Shown piece after piece: positions 23,761 to 35,129 of a stretch of DNA of 64,000 bases. Source of the DNA: Ceratobasidium sp. AG-K (taxonomy: Eukaryota > Basidiomycota > Agaricomycetes > Cantharellales > Ceratobasidiaceae); NCBI GenBank assembly GCA_037039685.1, contig JAWNGF010000009.1, positions 868,001 through 932,000 of the forward strand, given 5' to 3'. A program made the translations under genes and the position numbers. Every line of letters starts with the position of its first letter. The stretch's first letter is position 1. Below the pieces are notes generated by a model. The model was not told where the DNA came from. It worked only from the letters and a program-made list of their open reading frames with translations, and did no database searches.

Positions 23761-26037
23761 ATGAATCCAGAACCGCCCAACATCGATGAATCCTTCCTCC
23801 CCCGCATCCAATCTATATTCTACGCCGTATTTGACCCAATCAAAGGCCCTCATATTGCATGTCAAGTCCCGGAAGATGCAATTACGACCCATCAACCACA
23901 CCCAGCATCGGGTGTGCTCAGTCCGACACTCAACCCAGTGACTAGCCGAAGCCCATCTGGGAGCCCCTTCAAATCTCCTCCCCACCTTCCCCTAACGCTA
24001 CCCGAAAATGGGACTCCCTCCCCGGCCTACATATCTGGGCCCCAAACCCAAACCCAGCCTCAGCCTCAACAGCTTCCACCCACTCAATCTCGGTCTAGTT
24101 CTCAGTCCCGAGCAGGCACTAGTGGAATGCTCGACTTTGATTCGATATCAGAGTATGTGATACCTAAGAACGAGTTATGCGGTCGGCTATTGCAATGTAA
24201 CACCCCTCGACATCGTATCCTTGGATTTCCTGTGGCCCTACGAGGGGATGTGTATAAGCGACTATGGTTCCGATATAACCTGTGCTTTGTGTTTGACCGA
24301 TTTGCAGACTTGAGCTGTTACGAGCCTATCGTGAGGAAATGTGGGAGGGTGCTCATGGCATGCGAAGTAAGCCTCTAGTCCTAGCATTTGGCCGAAATTC
24401 TCATATTACATATTGCAGCTCGAAACCAACTTTCTCTCAAACAGCGCGACATCCTGGAAAATGCACAGTATCATCGAGCAACTTTACGGCGACTTGAATT
24501 CCTACTCGGAAACCTCCATCCAGGTCGACGAATACAATTGCTTCGAACTCCGCGTCTTTCCGTTCTATCCCAACCCTGCGGCAGTACACGATTGGGACGT
24601 CCCCGTCGCGCTAATCAATATTGAAAAACGCATGGATGAGAACTGGGATTTGACTATTGCGCGCGTTGTGAAATATGTGGATGGGGTGAACCACGTTAAA
24701 CGAATCGCCGAGTTGGCTGACGTAGATTTGGATCTTGGGCGGATGGCTGTGCAGCATCTATTGTGAGTCGCGTTCCTCGGATTAGGCGTGAACTAAGGTT
24801 ATTCGTGAGGATAGGTTTTATCAGTGTATCATTATGATTGATATATTTCAATATTCAAATATCTATACGCTCAAGCCATCGATCGAATGGCTTGCCAATG
24901 ACCCTGGGGTGCAAGAGGAGTGCCCCGGATACGTTACATTACCAGGTATATATGCTCACAAGTCGCTCGAGCATGTTCTCATGATATACGCACATGAACC
25001 CAGGACACCCGCCCGCGTCTTGGCCAGAACTTCTACGTCTTTATTCTCGCCTTTCACATTCTAAAACCGTCCACGACTGGCTCGAGTCTGCATCTACATC
25101 TTCTCGATCACTTCCGCCTACGCCCACCAGCCCAGCCCCGGACATTATCTTCTCGATAGACCCAAGAAGGTTCATTTCATTTGGCGTAATCAAAGGTTTC
25201 GTGCGTCGTGTGCGTCGGTGGCCAGTTTTGCTCTCTCGGCGAGGCAAATACAAACCCGGACGCGTGCTCAGTGGAGACCAAGTCGAAGGGATCAGGAGCG
25301 CATTCCAAGAGGCGAGTGGGAGGCACTACAGCCATGGGGATGAAGGCGTTAGCGTAGGGACGATTCGAGCTGGGTCGGGTGGAAGTGGTGGTGCCCACTA
25401 CACATACGAAAAGGCGACAAACCTGTACGACAAGGGTGCCAGTGGATTCGAGCGGGGTCCTAGTGGAGGAAGTACCTCGGCTACATCAATGCTCAGCGCG
25501 AGCATGGGTGCGATGAGCGCGTCGCTGAGTCCACCCACGGCGCGTCCATCGGCGCACGACTTGCTTCGGAGCGTGGCTGCTGCTTCTGGCGTACCGAATA
25601 CCGGGGGCGAAAACGCACATCCTAGCAATGGTATCGGTACCACAGCGGCGGTCCCAGTGCCGGCACCAACCCCGGCTTCTACGTCGGGTACTGTCACGGC
25701 GTTGAGCACGAGCCCTGTCGCTCCCCGTGGGCTGCGTCCAACTCCTACGCAGCCTGGTCAAATATCCCGTGCGCGTCCTGGGATTGGCGAAAGAGAACGG
25801 TCGGACAGCACGAGCACAGCTATCACAGCGTTGGCTCATCCGAATGGAGGGAGAGATCCTGGTCTAGATTCTGTCCCGTCCGAATTGGAAGGCCTTTTGG
25901 ATGGAACACACCACGCAGACGAATTATGTGTCAGGTTTGGGGTAAACTGGCAGGTGTTATCCCGGTGGCTGAGTTTAATTGGGGGAGGGAATGGAACACC
26001 AGAGGATATGGGCCGGGTGAGAATAATATATCGTTAG
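23761..26037 (+). CDS. NPR2: NPRL2 homologue, GATOR1/SEACIT subunit
   Basis: This is a subunit of the GATOR1 (SEACIT) complex, which restrains TORC1 on the vacuole under amino-acid shortage. The start is MNPEPPNIDESFLPRIQSIF at 23761, followed by YAVFDPIKGPHIACQVPED, the longin-like N-terminus. A Pro/Gln/Ser insert follows, then FDSISEYVIPKNELCGRL and HRILGFPVALRGDVYKR. Exon 1 ends ACE at about 24366. Exon 2 carries ETNFLSNSATSWKMHSIIEQ, DWDVPVALINIEKRMDENWD and VKRIAELADVDLDLGRMAVQ. Exon 3 has FQYSNIYTLKPSIEWLAND. The last exon (about 25010-26037) has PELLRLYSRLSHSKTVHDWL, IDPRRFISFGVIKGFVRRVR and a long Ser/Ala/Pro insert, then DELCVRFGVNWQVLSRWLS and stops. The protein is longer than animal NPRL2 because of the low-complexity inserts. 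A decayed partial copy of its 3' half lies at about 45600-46330. Confidence 0.93.
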
Positions 26038-26359
26038 TGTGTAGGCTATCCTGGAGTGAAGTTTGTTCAATCATTGTCCACAATCCGAGCGATCCACCAG
26101 CAGAACGAGATGTGAACCCCACATACATTTGGATCATATGTCAAACCCGTCAACTCAGAGAAGAACTTCTTTCGGTTACGTAATCAACGCCGAGACTTCC
26201 TTCGTTTCACCCAGGCAAAATCGAACCAAGACAAGATGAAAATAATCTGTCTAAGCCTAGTATATAAGACCAGCCCAACCTCCATGTTCAAACACCAGTG
26301 TTCCGAGTTCGGTTAGCTGCTCATCGCCCCACCTCCCCTCCCCAGTTTTATTCCCGGCC
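26038..26359 (+). promoter_or_regulatory. Lectin copy 1 promoter with TATA box
   Basis: TATATAAG at 26261-26268, followed by ACCAG, lies about 95 bp upstream of the lectin ATG. The same CCTA..TATAAGACCAG motif precedes lectin copy 2 (45379-45386 on the complement). Confidence 0.6.
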
Positions 26360-27835
26360 ATGTCTAAGATCGCTGTTCTCGCTGCTCTTGCCGGCCTTGC
26401 TGCCGCTCAAGCTCCCGCCTATCAGGGCCAACTGCTCCTTCAGCCAGGCCGCACTTCCGCCAAGTGTCTTCAGGCCGACAACAGCAACGGCGCGCCTGCT
26501 GTTGTTGCCGACTGCGTGGGAGGTGACTCCCAGAAGTGGACATTCGTTGACGGGCAGGTCAAGATCCACGGCAACAAGTGCCTCGACGTCAAAGATGGGG
26601 TCAATGCCGACGGCACCAAGCTTCAGATCTGGGATTGCAACAGCTCTAGCCCCAACCAGAAGTTCCACTACAGCTTCTGGAACTATGTGCTTTACTGGGG
26701 TGATCGTGGTAGGTTACGTTCGTTCTTCGTCGCCTTTCCTAGATCCTAACGTGTATCCGTGCCAGGCAAGTGCCTAGACCTTACCGACGGGAGCCTCAAC
26801 AATGGCAATGTCGCCCAGATTTGGTCGTGCGACAACGGCCCTAACCAGGTCTGGAACACCGGTTACTTGGTCAACGACCAACCCGAGAAATCCGAGGTTG
26901 GACAATCTGGTACCAACCAGTGCGGCACGTCGTCTTCCCAAGACTCACAATGCCAGACGGCTTGGATTAATGATGTTGACGACTTTTGTGTGTGGGCGCC
27001 CTCAAGTGAAGGTGCTATTGGCAATACCGAACGCGAAGTTGTTGCTTGGTGTACGAAGTCCGGTCGCGGCACCCGCGTGATGCCTGAGGGAACCCTCAAG
27101 GGAGTGCACTTTGTCAAAACTAACGACTATGTCCAAGTGACTGGCATTGGTGACTTCACAAAGATTAACGTCGTTGCCGGAGATGATGGGGGAGAGCTTG
27201 ACCCTCACGGTGCCGACGGTAATGGCAATCCTAGTAAGTCCTTAGTATTGCCGCGCTTGAATTCGCCTAACGATTGGTTCCAGTTGGTGGACTCGTTTAT
27301 GGTAATACCTTCGGCCGAGGCCTCCAGTACCACGAGTGGACCAACTTCGTAAGTGCCATTTTCGCTGGGCAGGGTACGGTACTGATCTGGGGACAGATGT
27401 CTGCTACCGAGTTCTGCTTCCGCGCCTGCACCGGTCCCAAGGCTGCTGAAAACTGCCAACACATTTACGGTACGCATTCCTCAGCTTGTGCGAATTATGT
27501 CTCACACCCGACTTAGATGTCATGGGCTGCCGCTGGAATATGCCCGCCAACTATGATGCGGGCACTTTCGAGTCCTGCGACGGTGACAATGCCCTTCCTA
27601 TGGGCATCTACGGAACCTCTACCTGGTACCAAGGTGCGTAACTACCTTTCTACTTATATACCGGTTGTCTGAAATATGGGTACCAGGCGTCAGCCCAACT
27701 CCAGGTCCCCACCCTGTTCCTCAATCCTCGAACTGCCGCACGCTTCCCACCGTTACCCCCGCTCCTGTCAAGCGCAGCCATAAGCGCCGCTTCAATATTG
27801 CTGACCGTGGGATGGTCACCGCTCCTGCTGCCTAG
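26360..27835 (+). CDS. Secreted R-type (ricin-B fold) lectin, copy 1
   Basis: This is an extracellular carbohydrate-binding protein. The signal peptide is MSKIAVLAALAGLAAAQAPA. A beta-trefoil domain with QxW motifs follows: KCLQADNSNGAPAVVADCVG, SQKWTFVDGQVKIHGNKCLD, LQIWDCNSSSPNQKFHY, KCLDLTDGSLNNGNVAQIWS and NQVWNTG. A second conserved module has QCQTAWINDVDDFCVWAPS, EREVVAWCTKSGRGTRVMPE, GVHFVKTNDYVQVTGIGDF and DPHGADGNGNP. A cysteine-rich end reads EFCFRACTGPKAAENCQHIY, DVMGCRWNMPANYDAG and FESCDGDNALPMGIYGTSTW. The C-terminal tail is basic (PVKRSHKRRFNIADR). Several introns include donors near 26710, 27234, 27350 and 27470. Only the sugar-binding trefoil fold is shared with ricin; there is no toxic A-chain domain. 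A paralogue on the other strand is at 43801-45283. Confidence 0.88.
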
Positions 27836-28233
27836 ATGACTGTTTTTGATCATCCACGTAATTTGATAAAGACTTCTTTAGACTGTTATATTGACGGCTT
27901 ATAATTTGGGAACGCTTCGATGTTATCTTTGACTAATTACAATCATTCATGATGCACTCACTCATCGCCGTCGTTCAAATCGCGTGAGGTCTATGGGGTA
28001 TGGGTTACGCAAGTTAGGTTATATATATAACCCCTTAACAAGGAAAGTATATATCTCCCTTCCATCGACAATGTTTCTGTGACTACTTGAATGGGCACTT
28101 CAATGAAAATACCCTATCGATACTTATACCAGCGCCGATGTGGTTCGTTTGTTTGGACCTGTTAGGCGCTTTCAGATAGGAGCACTCTGACAGGGGTGTT
28201 CCAGTCGTAGTCCTCTCCACCACGATCCTCGTC
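27836..28233. other. Intergenic: lectin 3' flank and exporter 5' flank
   Basis: This stretch is AT-rich (TATATATATAACCCC near 28021). No gene is seen here. A frame open on the minus strand across 28083-28478 overlaps exons of the plus-strand exporter gene and is not called. Confidence 0.5.
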
Positions 28234-31200
28234 ATGGAGCAAAACCGGGAGTTGAATTCTCCGTCTCGTCGCGCAGCACCGGCCCCGATTGGCGCTGACC
28301 CTGGCGACAGGTGAGTAAGACCATGAATGGATACCCCCGCTCCCGCTAAGGCAAGTATTGTGTGAGGTACACGCGCCTTGTGCATCGTACAAGAAGCAGA
28401 GATGGGCATCGGGCAAGATTTTTTGGAGTCATTCCATCCGAGAGCTCTAGCCGGAGGGGCATGGAAAGTGGTAAACATCGAGTACGCCGATGTATGGATA
28501 TGTTAGCTAACGGTTTATTCAATGCACCCTAGGTACAACAATAGTTGAAGAAAGCAGTCCGCCTAAGTCTCCCACAATGCTCCAAAGCGGGTGGAACGAG
28601 CCCGGCCATGTCTCGGTGCCTCACGCACCCACTTCAGGACCACACGCTCCCATCCCACCTATCCAACGAGCCCATTTCAGTATAATTCCCTTTGAATCTG
28701 CTTCAAACCCTTCCAGTATTCCAGGTGTTCCAGAGCCTCCGCCCACATATAATAGATATATGTCTCGCAGGGCTCCCGCCACAGAGCCTATCCAGCAGCT
28801 TTCGCAGTTCGATAGTCCCCTTCGCACTTATCCCAAAGAGCAGAGCACCAGCCCATTCTATGATCCTGACAGTGTGCTTCGGCAACATACCCCTGCTCGC
28901 CCCACGGACTACGTCAGCCCGATTGTTCCTCCTCGGCCCACAATGGGGGCGAACCCCGGACTGGGATTTTCTGATATGTATGGATGTCCACCAGGGCGGA
29001 CGAACGCTATTCAACCAGTCCATCGCCGAGACTGGGATGACGATGATTACGAGGAGGAGAAGCATGGACTGGCTGATTATCACGCGAAAGCTGACTGGGA
29101 CCCCGACGATGAGTATTACGATCCCGAACCGAGTGTAGCGGCGCGCCATCCCTACACCGATGCGGCTTTGCCCGGCTACAGACCACCAGGAACTACGAAT
29201 CACTCTTCTAATCGCAACTGGGATACCCAGAGCCAGGAGAATGTTCCGAGAGAATGCGACTCTCGCTCTCAAACAACCATTTTCGTGGGGAGCAAAAGGG
29301 GAAAGAGGCACTTTATAACAGAAAATATTTGTTGTAAGTCGGTTATGTGATTATATGCGCATATGGTGTTAATTTTTGGTTGGGTTTAGCTATCGAGCAA
29401 CGTCGCTCATTTATTCTCACCCTTGCTAAGGCTCTCTTGCAATTTCAAGCCCCATCTCACCGAATCGAAAATCAGCTGGAGGCAGCCGCGCGAGTTCTGG
29501 AAGTTCCTGCAGAATTTCTGCACATTCCTTCGCTTGTCATCGTGAGCTTTGGTAGCTTGGATGGGGAGAGGGGTGCTCCAACTGTTGGCAAGCTGCGTAA
29601 GTTTAGCTCCGGATCCCATGGTCTCAAGACGGCTATTGCCATGGCTGTATTGGGCAAGAATAAAAAGGACGATGGCTGTACTCTAGATGGCCGAAGAGAC
29701 ATGGACGACTCAAACAGCGTCAAAAACAAGTCGGGCACAAGTCCTGATTTTTCAATGCGAGGAGCAACATTCGGCATCCATGTACACATCGTGAAGAGCG
29801 GTGGCCGACTGGAGCTCGGGAAGCTGCATGAGCTACATCGAATATACCGCAGGGTGGTACACGACGAGTTATCGGCTCAGGATGGAAGGGTCAAGCTGCT
29901 CAAGCTATTAAAACAGCCACCAATTTATAGGTACGGTTAGTATTTACCTAGGCAGACCTAAGCTGACTAAAGGAAAGTCTCTACGAGCGGTGCTTACATG
30001 CATTCATCTGTGGTTTGCTTATTTGCGTCATGTCGTTTGGGGGGTCATTCATGGACATGTGGATTGCTGGCGCTGGCTGTGCGATGATCGCGTACTTGCA
30101 ATTGAATACAGCGTCAAAGAACCCCATGTACTCAAACATCTTCGAGTAAGTGCGCGTCAAGTAACGTAGCGCATTCGTTACTGATCACAAGTGGCATAGA
30201 ATCTCCGCGGCTATGATAATGTCTTTCGTAGCAAGGGGCTTGTCAAGTATCCGCGGCAATCTATTCTGTTATTCAGCGATCTCTTCTGCAGGTGTCGGTA
30301 AGTATTGTTAGACATGCAATGCGCCAGCGTTGACCTGAATTATCTAGTGCTGATACTTCCAGGATCAATCGTGTGTGGGTAGTTTCAACCTTAGTATGCC
30401 ATTGGTTAATAGCATTCACCCCGTCATAGTATCAAGCTCGTTGGAGCTCGCATCCCGCAATGTCATCAGTGGAAGCGTAAAGATGGTGTATGCCATCGTA
30501 TACTCCTTGTTTCTGGGCTTTAGCCTGACAATCGGAAGCGACCTTTACTACCTTGTAGATCGGTCAGCTCGGCCTCGTATGATCGCGACACTGTCCAACG
30601 TCACTGACTCGTACGACTTGCCCGGAGTGCTCACGGACGACTATGGAAAAACTATATTTGATGGAGCATTCACGTTCCTCAAGCCCTCCGCCTCCGTCTC
30701 GAATACTATCAAGTACGTGGCAAAAGGATGTACTCGTCAGGTGGACGGCCCGTGGTACTTGCACCAACTGCCGATTTGGACGCTGTTCATCCTCGTTCCT
30801 GTGTACAGTACCATCTCATCCTTGTGGAAACTCCAACCCTTTCGTAGCATGCAGCTTCCTATCATGGTGTTTATCAGCTGTTGTTCATACGCTGCGAATA
30901 AGGGTAGGTGTTCTGGTGCTTATGGCGACGAATAACGATTGACTAGTTTTTTCGAAGCCGCGAACAGGTATATATTCAACCGCAGTGACGTTGTTTCCGC
31001 AATTGGGGCGTTCGTAACCGGTATACTGGGAAATGCATATGCCCGGATTTTTCGTGGGACTGCATTCACTGCAATGGTAACTGCCGTAAGCTTTCTCGTG
31101 CCAGTGAGTAAACCTCTCCCTTCCATCGCCGACCATTAGATGACATTTGGATATAGTCCGGCATCGCAGCTGCAGGAGGGCTTGCTCAGGTATGTGAGAT

Positions 31201-31461
31201 TCCTCCTTCTTCCAATGACATAAGAATTCCAACCTCCCGTTATAGACGTACGAAAACTCCGAAGGAGACCAATATAGTACGGGATTGGCATTGGGGTTCC
31301 GCATGGTACAAGGTTCGTACGCTCCACATAAAGTACCGAGCTATAAAAACATTCACTGTTGAATTATAGTGGCTATTGGATGCACAGTCGGACTCTTCGG
31401 GGCAGGCGTTGTTGTATACTCGTTTGGGGGAAAGAAACGGTCCGGATACTTTGCATTTTAG
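28234..31461 (+). CDS. Prm10-like membrane protein, threonine/serine exporter (ThrE) fold
   Basis: The start is ATG 28234 (MEQNRELNSPSRRAAPAPIG). Exon 1 ends at 28310, and a middle exon (RDGHRARFFGVIPSESSSRR) joins in phase to TTIVEESSPPKSP just before 28577. The long cytoplasmic N-terminus is Pro-rich, then acidic (DDDDYEEEKHGLADY). The catalytic-like DUF1212 half follows: EQRRSFILTLAKALLQFQAP, HRIENQLEAAARVLEVPAEF and GRLELGKLHELHRIYRRVVH. After it come about ten hydrophobic segments, including FICGLLICVMSFGGSFMDMW, VYAIVYSLFLGFSLTIGSD, GAFVTGILGNAYARIFRGTA and VAIGCTVGLFGAGVVVYSFG. It ends KKRSGYFAF-stop at 31459-31461. The family includes yeast pheromone-regulated Prm10 and bacterial threonine exporters. 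The natural substrate in fungi is not established. Confidence 0.88.
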
Positions 31462-32560
31462 GGCAAAGTCCAGAGGTCACAGTGTCCATATATGTGTTGG
31501 AGGGTACGAATCCGATTGAAGAGTATATAATATGGTCTGTGTAACTATACTCCATTGCGGATCGACACCCACAACGATGTCAACTCGAGTGAAACGATTC
31601 AGGTCGTGCTTAAATGCGCTGATATTACACTAAACGCACGTTTTTGCTAATGATTTAATGTCATGATTATAGTCCTAAACTTGAATACTTCTACCAATAC
31701 TTCGGTGTCTATCAGCTACAGAATAGCACATTTTTTGGCACTGAATCTTGCTATAGTATTTTTAGCAACAGGTTTTGAACGCCGGGCCAAGGTATGGCGT
31801 CAGAGTAGTCAACGCAGTTAGTCCCGTTAGATATCATCATACCTTAGCGAGACCTATTTGTACAAAATACAATAAGAAGTGATTCGATGCACCACGCGTA
31901 GGTTGAGACTTTTTAGCCGCTACACCCTGGGCAAATGCCACTGACTCGACTTGCATGTGACGTCTAGTGATCCAACCATTGGCCCTGGTCGTTTCAATTA
32001 CATCAATATCGGCACAAGAGTCGCACCACTTTTCCCTGCAACGATACTGCAACAAACTTACTTGAGTACCGGAACTAGGAACTAGTAAGATGATCGTTTG
32101 TTATGATAAGCCCGCTATGAATATCAAACCAGCACTATATTATACCATTACAGGTGCAAGCGCTCGACTTGCTCGTAATACACCAGTCTAGGTACGTCCT
32201 GCCATAGACGCGGTTGATTTCTCATTCGCGTGGCTCACTGAACCTGGCCACTCTCATTTAACTAATGTGTCTGCGTGTGTGAGAGTGTGTTATGAACGAG
32301 CTCTGGATCTTGCCGATCGTGTTGCGAATGTCAACCAATCAGAGGCGCGCACCGGCTTGTTATTGCGACCGTTCGGCAAGGAGGTTCAGTAAGTTAGGGA
32401 CCGTCACACGGCACGCCGTATCGCACTTCTTTTTTCACCTAAACCCCGCCCCATTTTCTGACCGAGTCATTTCTAAGTATAAATAAATTGGTGACTATGC
32501 GGCCCTGCCCCCCATTCCCACCCCCACTACAGCAACTCTCCTTCGCTCAGTGGTAGACCC
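31462..32560. other. Intergenic, 1.1 kb; MFS transporter 5' flank
   Basis: No gene is recognised. A short minus-strand frame (31837-32055) has no motif. TATAAATAAATT at about 32477 may be a TATA element for the downstream transporter. Confidence 0.45.
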
Positions 32561-34897
32561 ATGTCGGGCCCCAAGTCCCCAGTTTATATTACCGAGGATG
32601 GGCCTCAGACGGTTGTCCCCGTCACGTCTCACGCCGGCGACGAGATTTCAGGCCCTCCTCAGCGACAGGCTGCCTCGCATGCTCACGAGTCAGCGCGACA
32701 AGAGCCTCAACCTATCCAACTTGATATTGAACACCAACCTGTTGATAATGACCCTCGGGAGTGGTCGAGGACCCGTAAGGTATTTCGAGAATCAGTTTAA
32801 AAGGAGGCTATATATTGACGCCCTACCTCCTTCCCAGATAACAATTGTCGCTATCATTGCGTTTGCGACTTTGGCACCAACTTTATCAGTGAATTTGTAC
32901 AATCGTAGGCAACTCATTTGATCCATTTATGGTATCCCGCTGATTGATCGAATTCAGCTGCATTTGCCCAAATCAAGCGGGAGCTTCACGCGACTGACGG
33001 ACAAATCGCACTGTCGCTCGCTTTCTTCATCCTTGTTCAAGGCAATACACCAATCATCTGGAGCGCGATCTCCGAAATTAAGGGACGGAAAATTGTGTAC
33101 ATTGTGTCCATGGCGGTAAGAATATACGATTGTTAGTTGAAATCGGGTGCTGAGACAGTCCGTAGCTCTTTTGCATCGGTGCGGCCGTGTGTGGTGCAGC
33201 AAAGAATATGAACGTCCTCATCGGTATGCGGATTCTTCAAGCCATTGGCTCGAGCTCGGTTCTCAACCTTGGTGCCGGAACTTTAAGTGTATGTTCGTCT
33301 GTATCCAGTGCCTATTGAGGGACTGACATTATTGCCCTATGACGCAGGACATGTATGACTCGCATGAACGAGGTACCATGATGGGGGTTTACTTTGCTGG
33401 GGTTCGCTTCATAAGCACCACTCTTTCATTTATTCTTGTCAATCCTAACATGTAGCCCTGTTTGTGTTTGGGTGTCTGTAGCCTCTGTTAGGGCCTAGCC
33501 TCGTTAGCACTCTCCTCTTTCTGACCACTGACCATGTACATTGACCACACCTCCACCTCCCCTCCTACCTTTTATCACTGGCCGATGACAGGGACCAATA
33601 CTAGGAGGCGCGCTCACGTCCTGGTTTTCCTGGCGTGCTACCTTCTGGTTCTTGGTTATCTTCGCAGGTGTCTCCCTCTGCACCTTTGTCTTCCTTCCCG
33701 ATACTTGGCGACGCGAACGCAGCACTTCATATCAGGCAGCCAAACAACGAGTACTCAAGGAACGAGCGAGGCGAAGTCAAGCAGGAACTCCTACTCGCAG
33801 TCGGGTTCCCAGCCCTACAGGGAGCGGTGCGGCAACACCAACGGTCGGGGCAAATACCCCCTACGCTGGATCGGTTGAAGGACACGGTAAAAAGTCTCAA
33901 GACAACAAGGAGAAGGCCGAGGTCAATGATGACCACATCAAAGCCAAGGCTAAAACGATTGTCAACTCGGAAGACGATATCAAGCTCTCGATAACGGACG
34001 TTAACCCCATCCTCCCCATTTGGAATATCCTCAAGCAACGGACGAATGTATTCATTTTGACAGCAAGCGGTAAGCAAATCAGTGGACACTCAACGCGAAA
34101 TCCGTTTCATGACCTGTAAATAGGTATCCTTTTCGCGTATCAATATGGTGTATGCTTTACTGCCGCGCTTACATTTGCGCGCGCGCCTTACCATTTCAAC
34201 TCGATCAAAATCGGACTGGTACTCCTGTCTTTTGGTCTTGGAAACCTTTCTGGTTCTATCCTTGGCGGCCGTTGGTCTGATCATGTGTTGGCTAAACTCA
34301 AGGAACAAAACGGAGGAGTGAGCGTCCCAGAAGTAAGCTTGTATGAGAGTGTACTATCCATCGTCTGATTTGAGATACTGGTCTAGATGCGACTTCAGAG
34401 CACTAAACCGGCATTGATGGTACTTCCCTTCTTTGTCGTGGCCTACGCATGGATGTGCGAAAAACACGTGAACATTGCAGGGCCAGTCGTTGTCTTGTTT
34501 TTTTCTGGGTTTTGTGCGATGTAAGTCATGATATCAAGGCGATTTGGGGGGATACTGAGAGCACCATCTACCTAGCTGGATCTACTCTAGTACCCTCGCA
34601 TATATTGTGGACGCGAACCCTGGGCGCGCATCATCTGCAATTGCTACAAACAGTAGCTTCCGGGGCATCTCGGGGCTAATTGTCGCAGAAATTTCCGTAC
34701 CACTGCAGGTAGGTTTCAATTCATATATTCGAGCACGCACTTATGACATCCTGGCTCCAAAACAGAATGCCATCGGCGACGGAGGGCTGTACACTCTCTG
34801 GGCTGGGCTCTTGCTCATATGCGAAGCCCTCATCGTCTTGCTCATTTGGCGCGGCGGAAAATGGCGTGCCGGACGTGAGCAGAACATGCCCGTGTGA
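32561..34897 (+). CDS. MFS transporter, DHA1-like drug:H+ antiporter
   Basis: This is a twelve-helix plasma-membrane transporter. The N-terminal tail MSGPKSPVYITEDGPQTVVP is hydrophilic and ends DPREWSRTRK. Helix 1 is ITIVAIIAFATLAPTLSV, then NPAFAQIKRELHATDGQIAL. Motif A is present as SEIKGRKIVYIVS in the loop between helices 2 and 3. KNMNVLIGMRILQAIGSSSV, RGTMMGVYFAG, PLLGPSLGPILGGALTSWFS and ATFWFLVIFAGVSLCTFVFL complete the first half. A long charged central loop follows (SRVPSPTGSGAATPTVG). The second half includes RTNVFILTASGILFAYQYGV, LSFGLGNLSGSILGGRWSDH, LMVLPFFVVAYAWMCEK, VVVLFFSGFCAIWIYSSTLA and LWAGLLLICEALIVLLIWRG. There are about ten short introns, all in phase. The long central loop is usual for the 12-helix fungal subfamily. 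The substrate is unknown. Confidence 0.9.
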
Positions 34898-35129
34898 ACG
34901 GCGCTATGCATCTGTGGCGCGAGCTGGGTTGAAATGCCACATACGGAGGGATAATGTTTTGCACGTTCTGAGTAATGATTTTTAGAGATGCTTTGTGTTT
35001 TGATGATCCTGTCTTTCCATAGAAATCAATCGAGTCTGGTTTGCGTTTGCATGTCTAGCCCTGGTGTGATCGGATTCGGAACTTGCCGCCATTCAATGCG
35101 CTCAATCACCGACACGTGGTCAAATATGT

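Noticed and set aside
26360..27835. Reading the R-type lectins as ricin-like toxins
   Set aside because: Only the sugar-binding beta-trefoil fold is present. No rRNA N-glycosidase (A-chain) domain occurs in either gene.
28083..28478. 131-codon minus-strand frame
   Set aside because: It overlaps two plus-strand exons of the Prm10-like gene that splice in phase, so it is a shadow.
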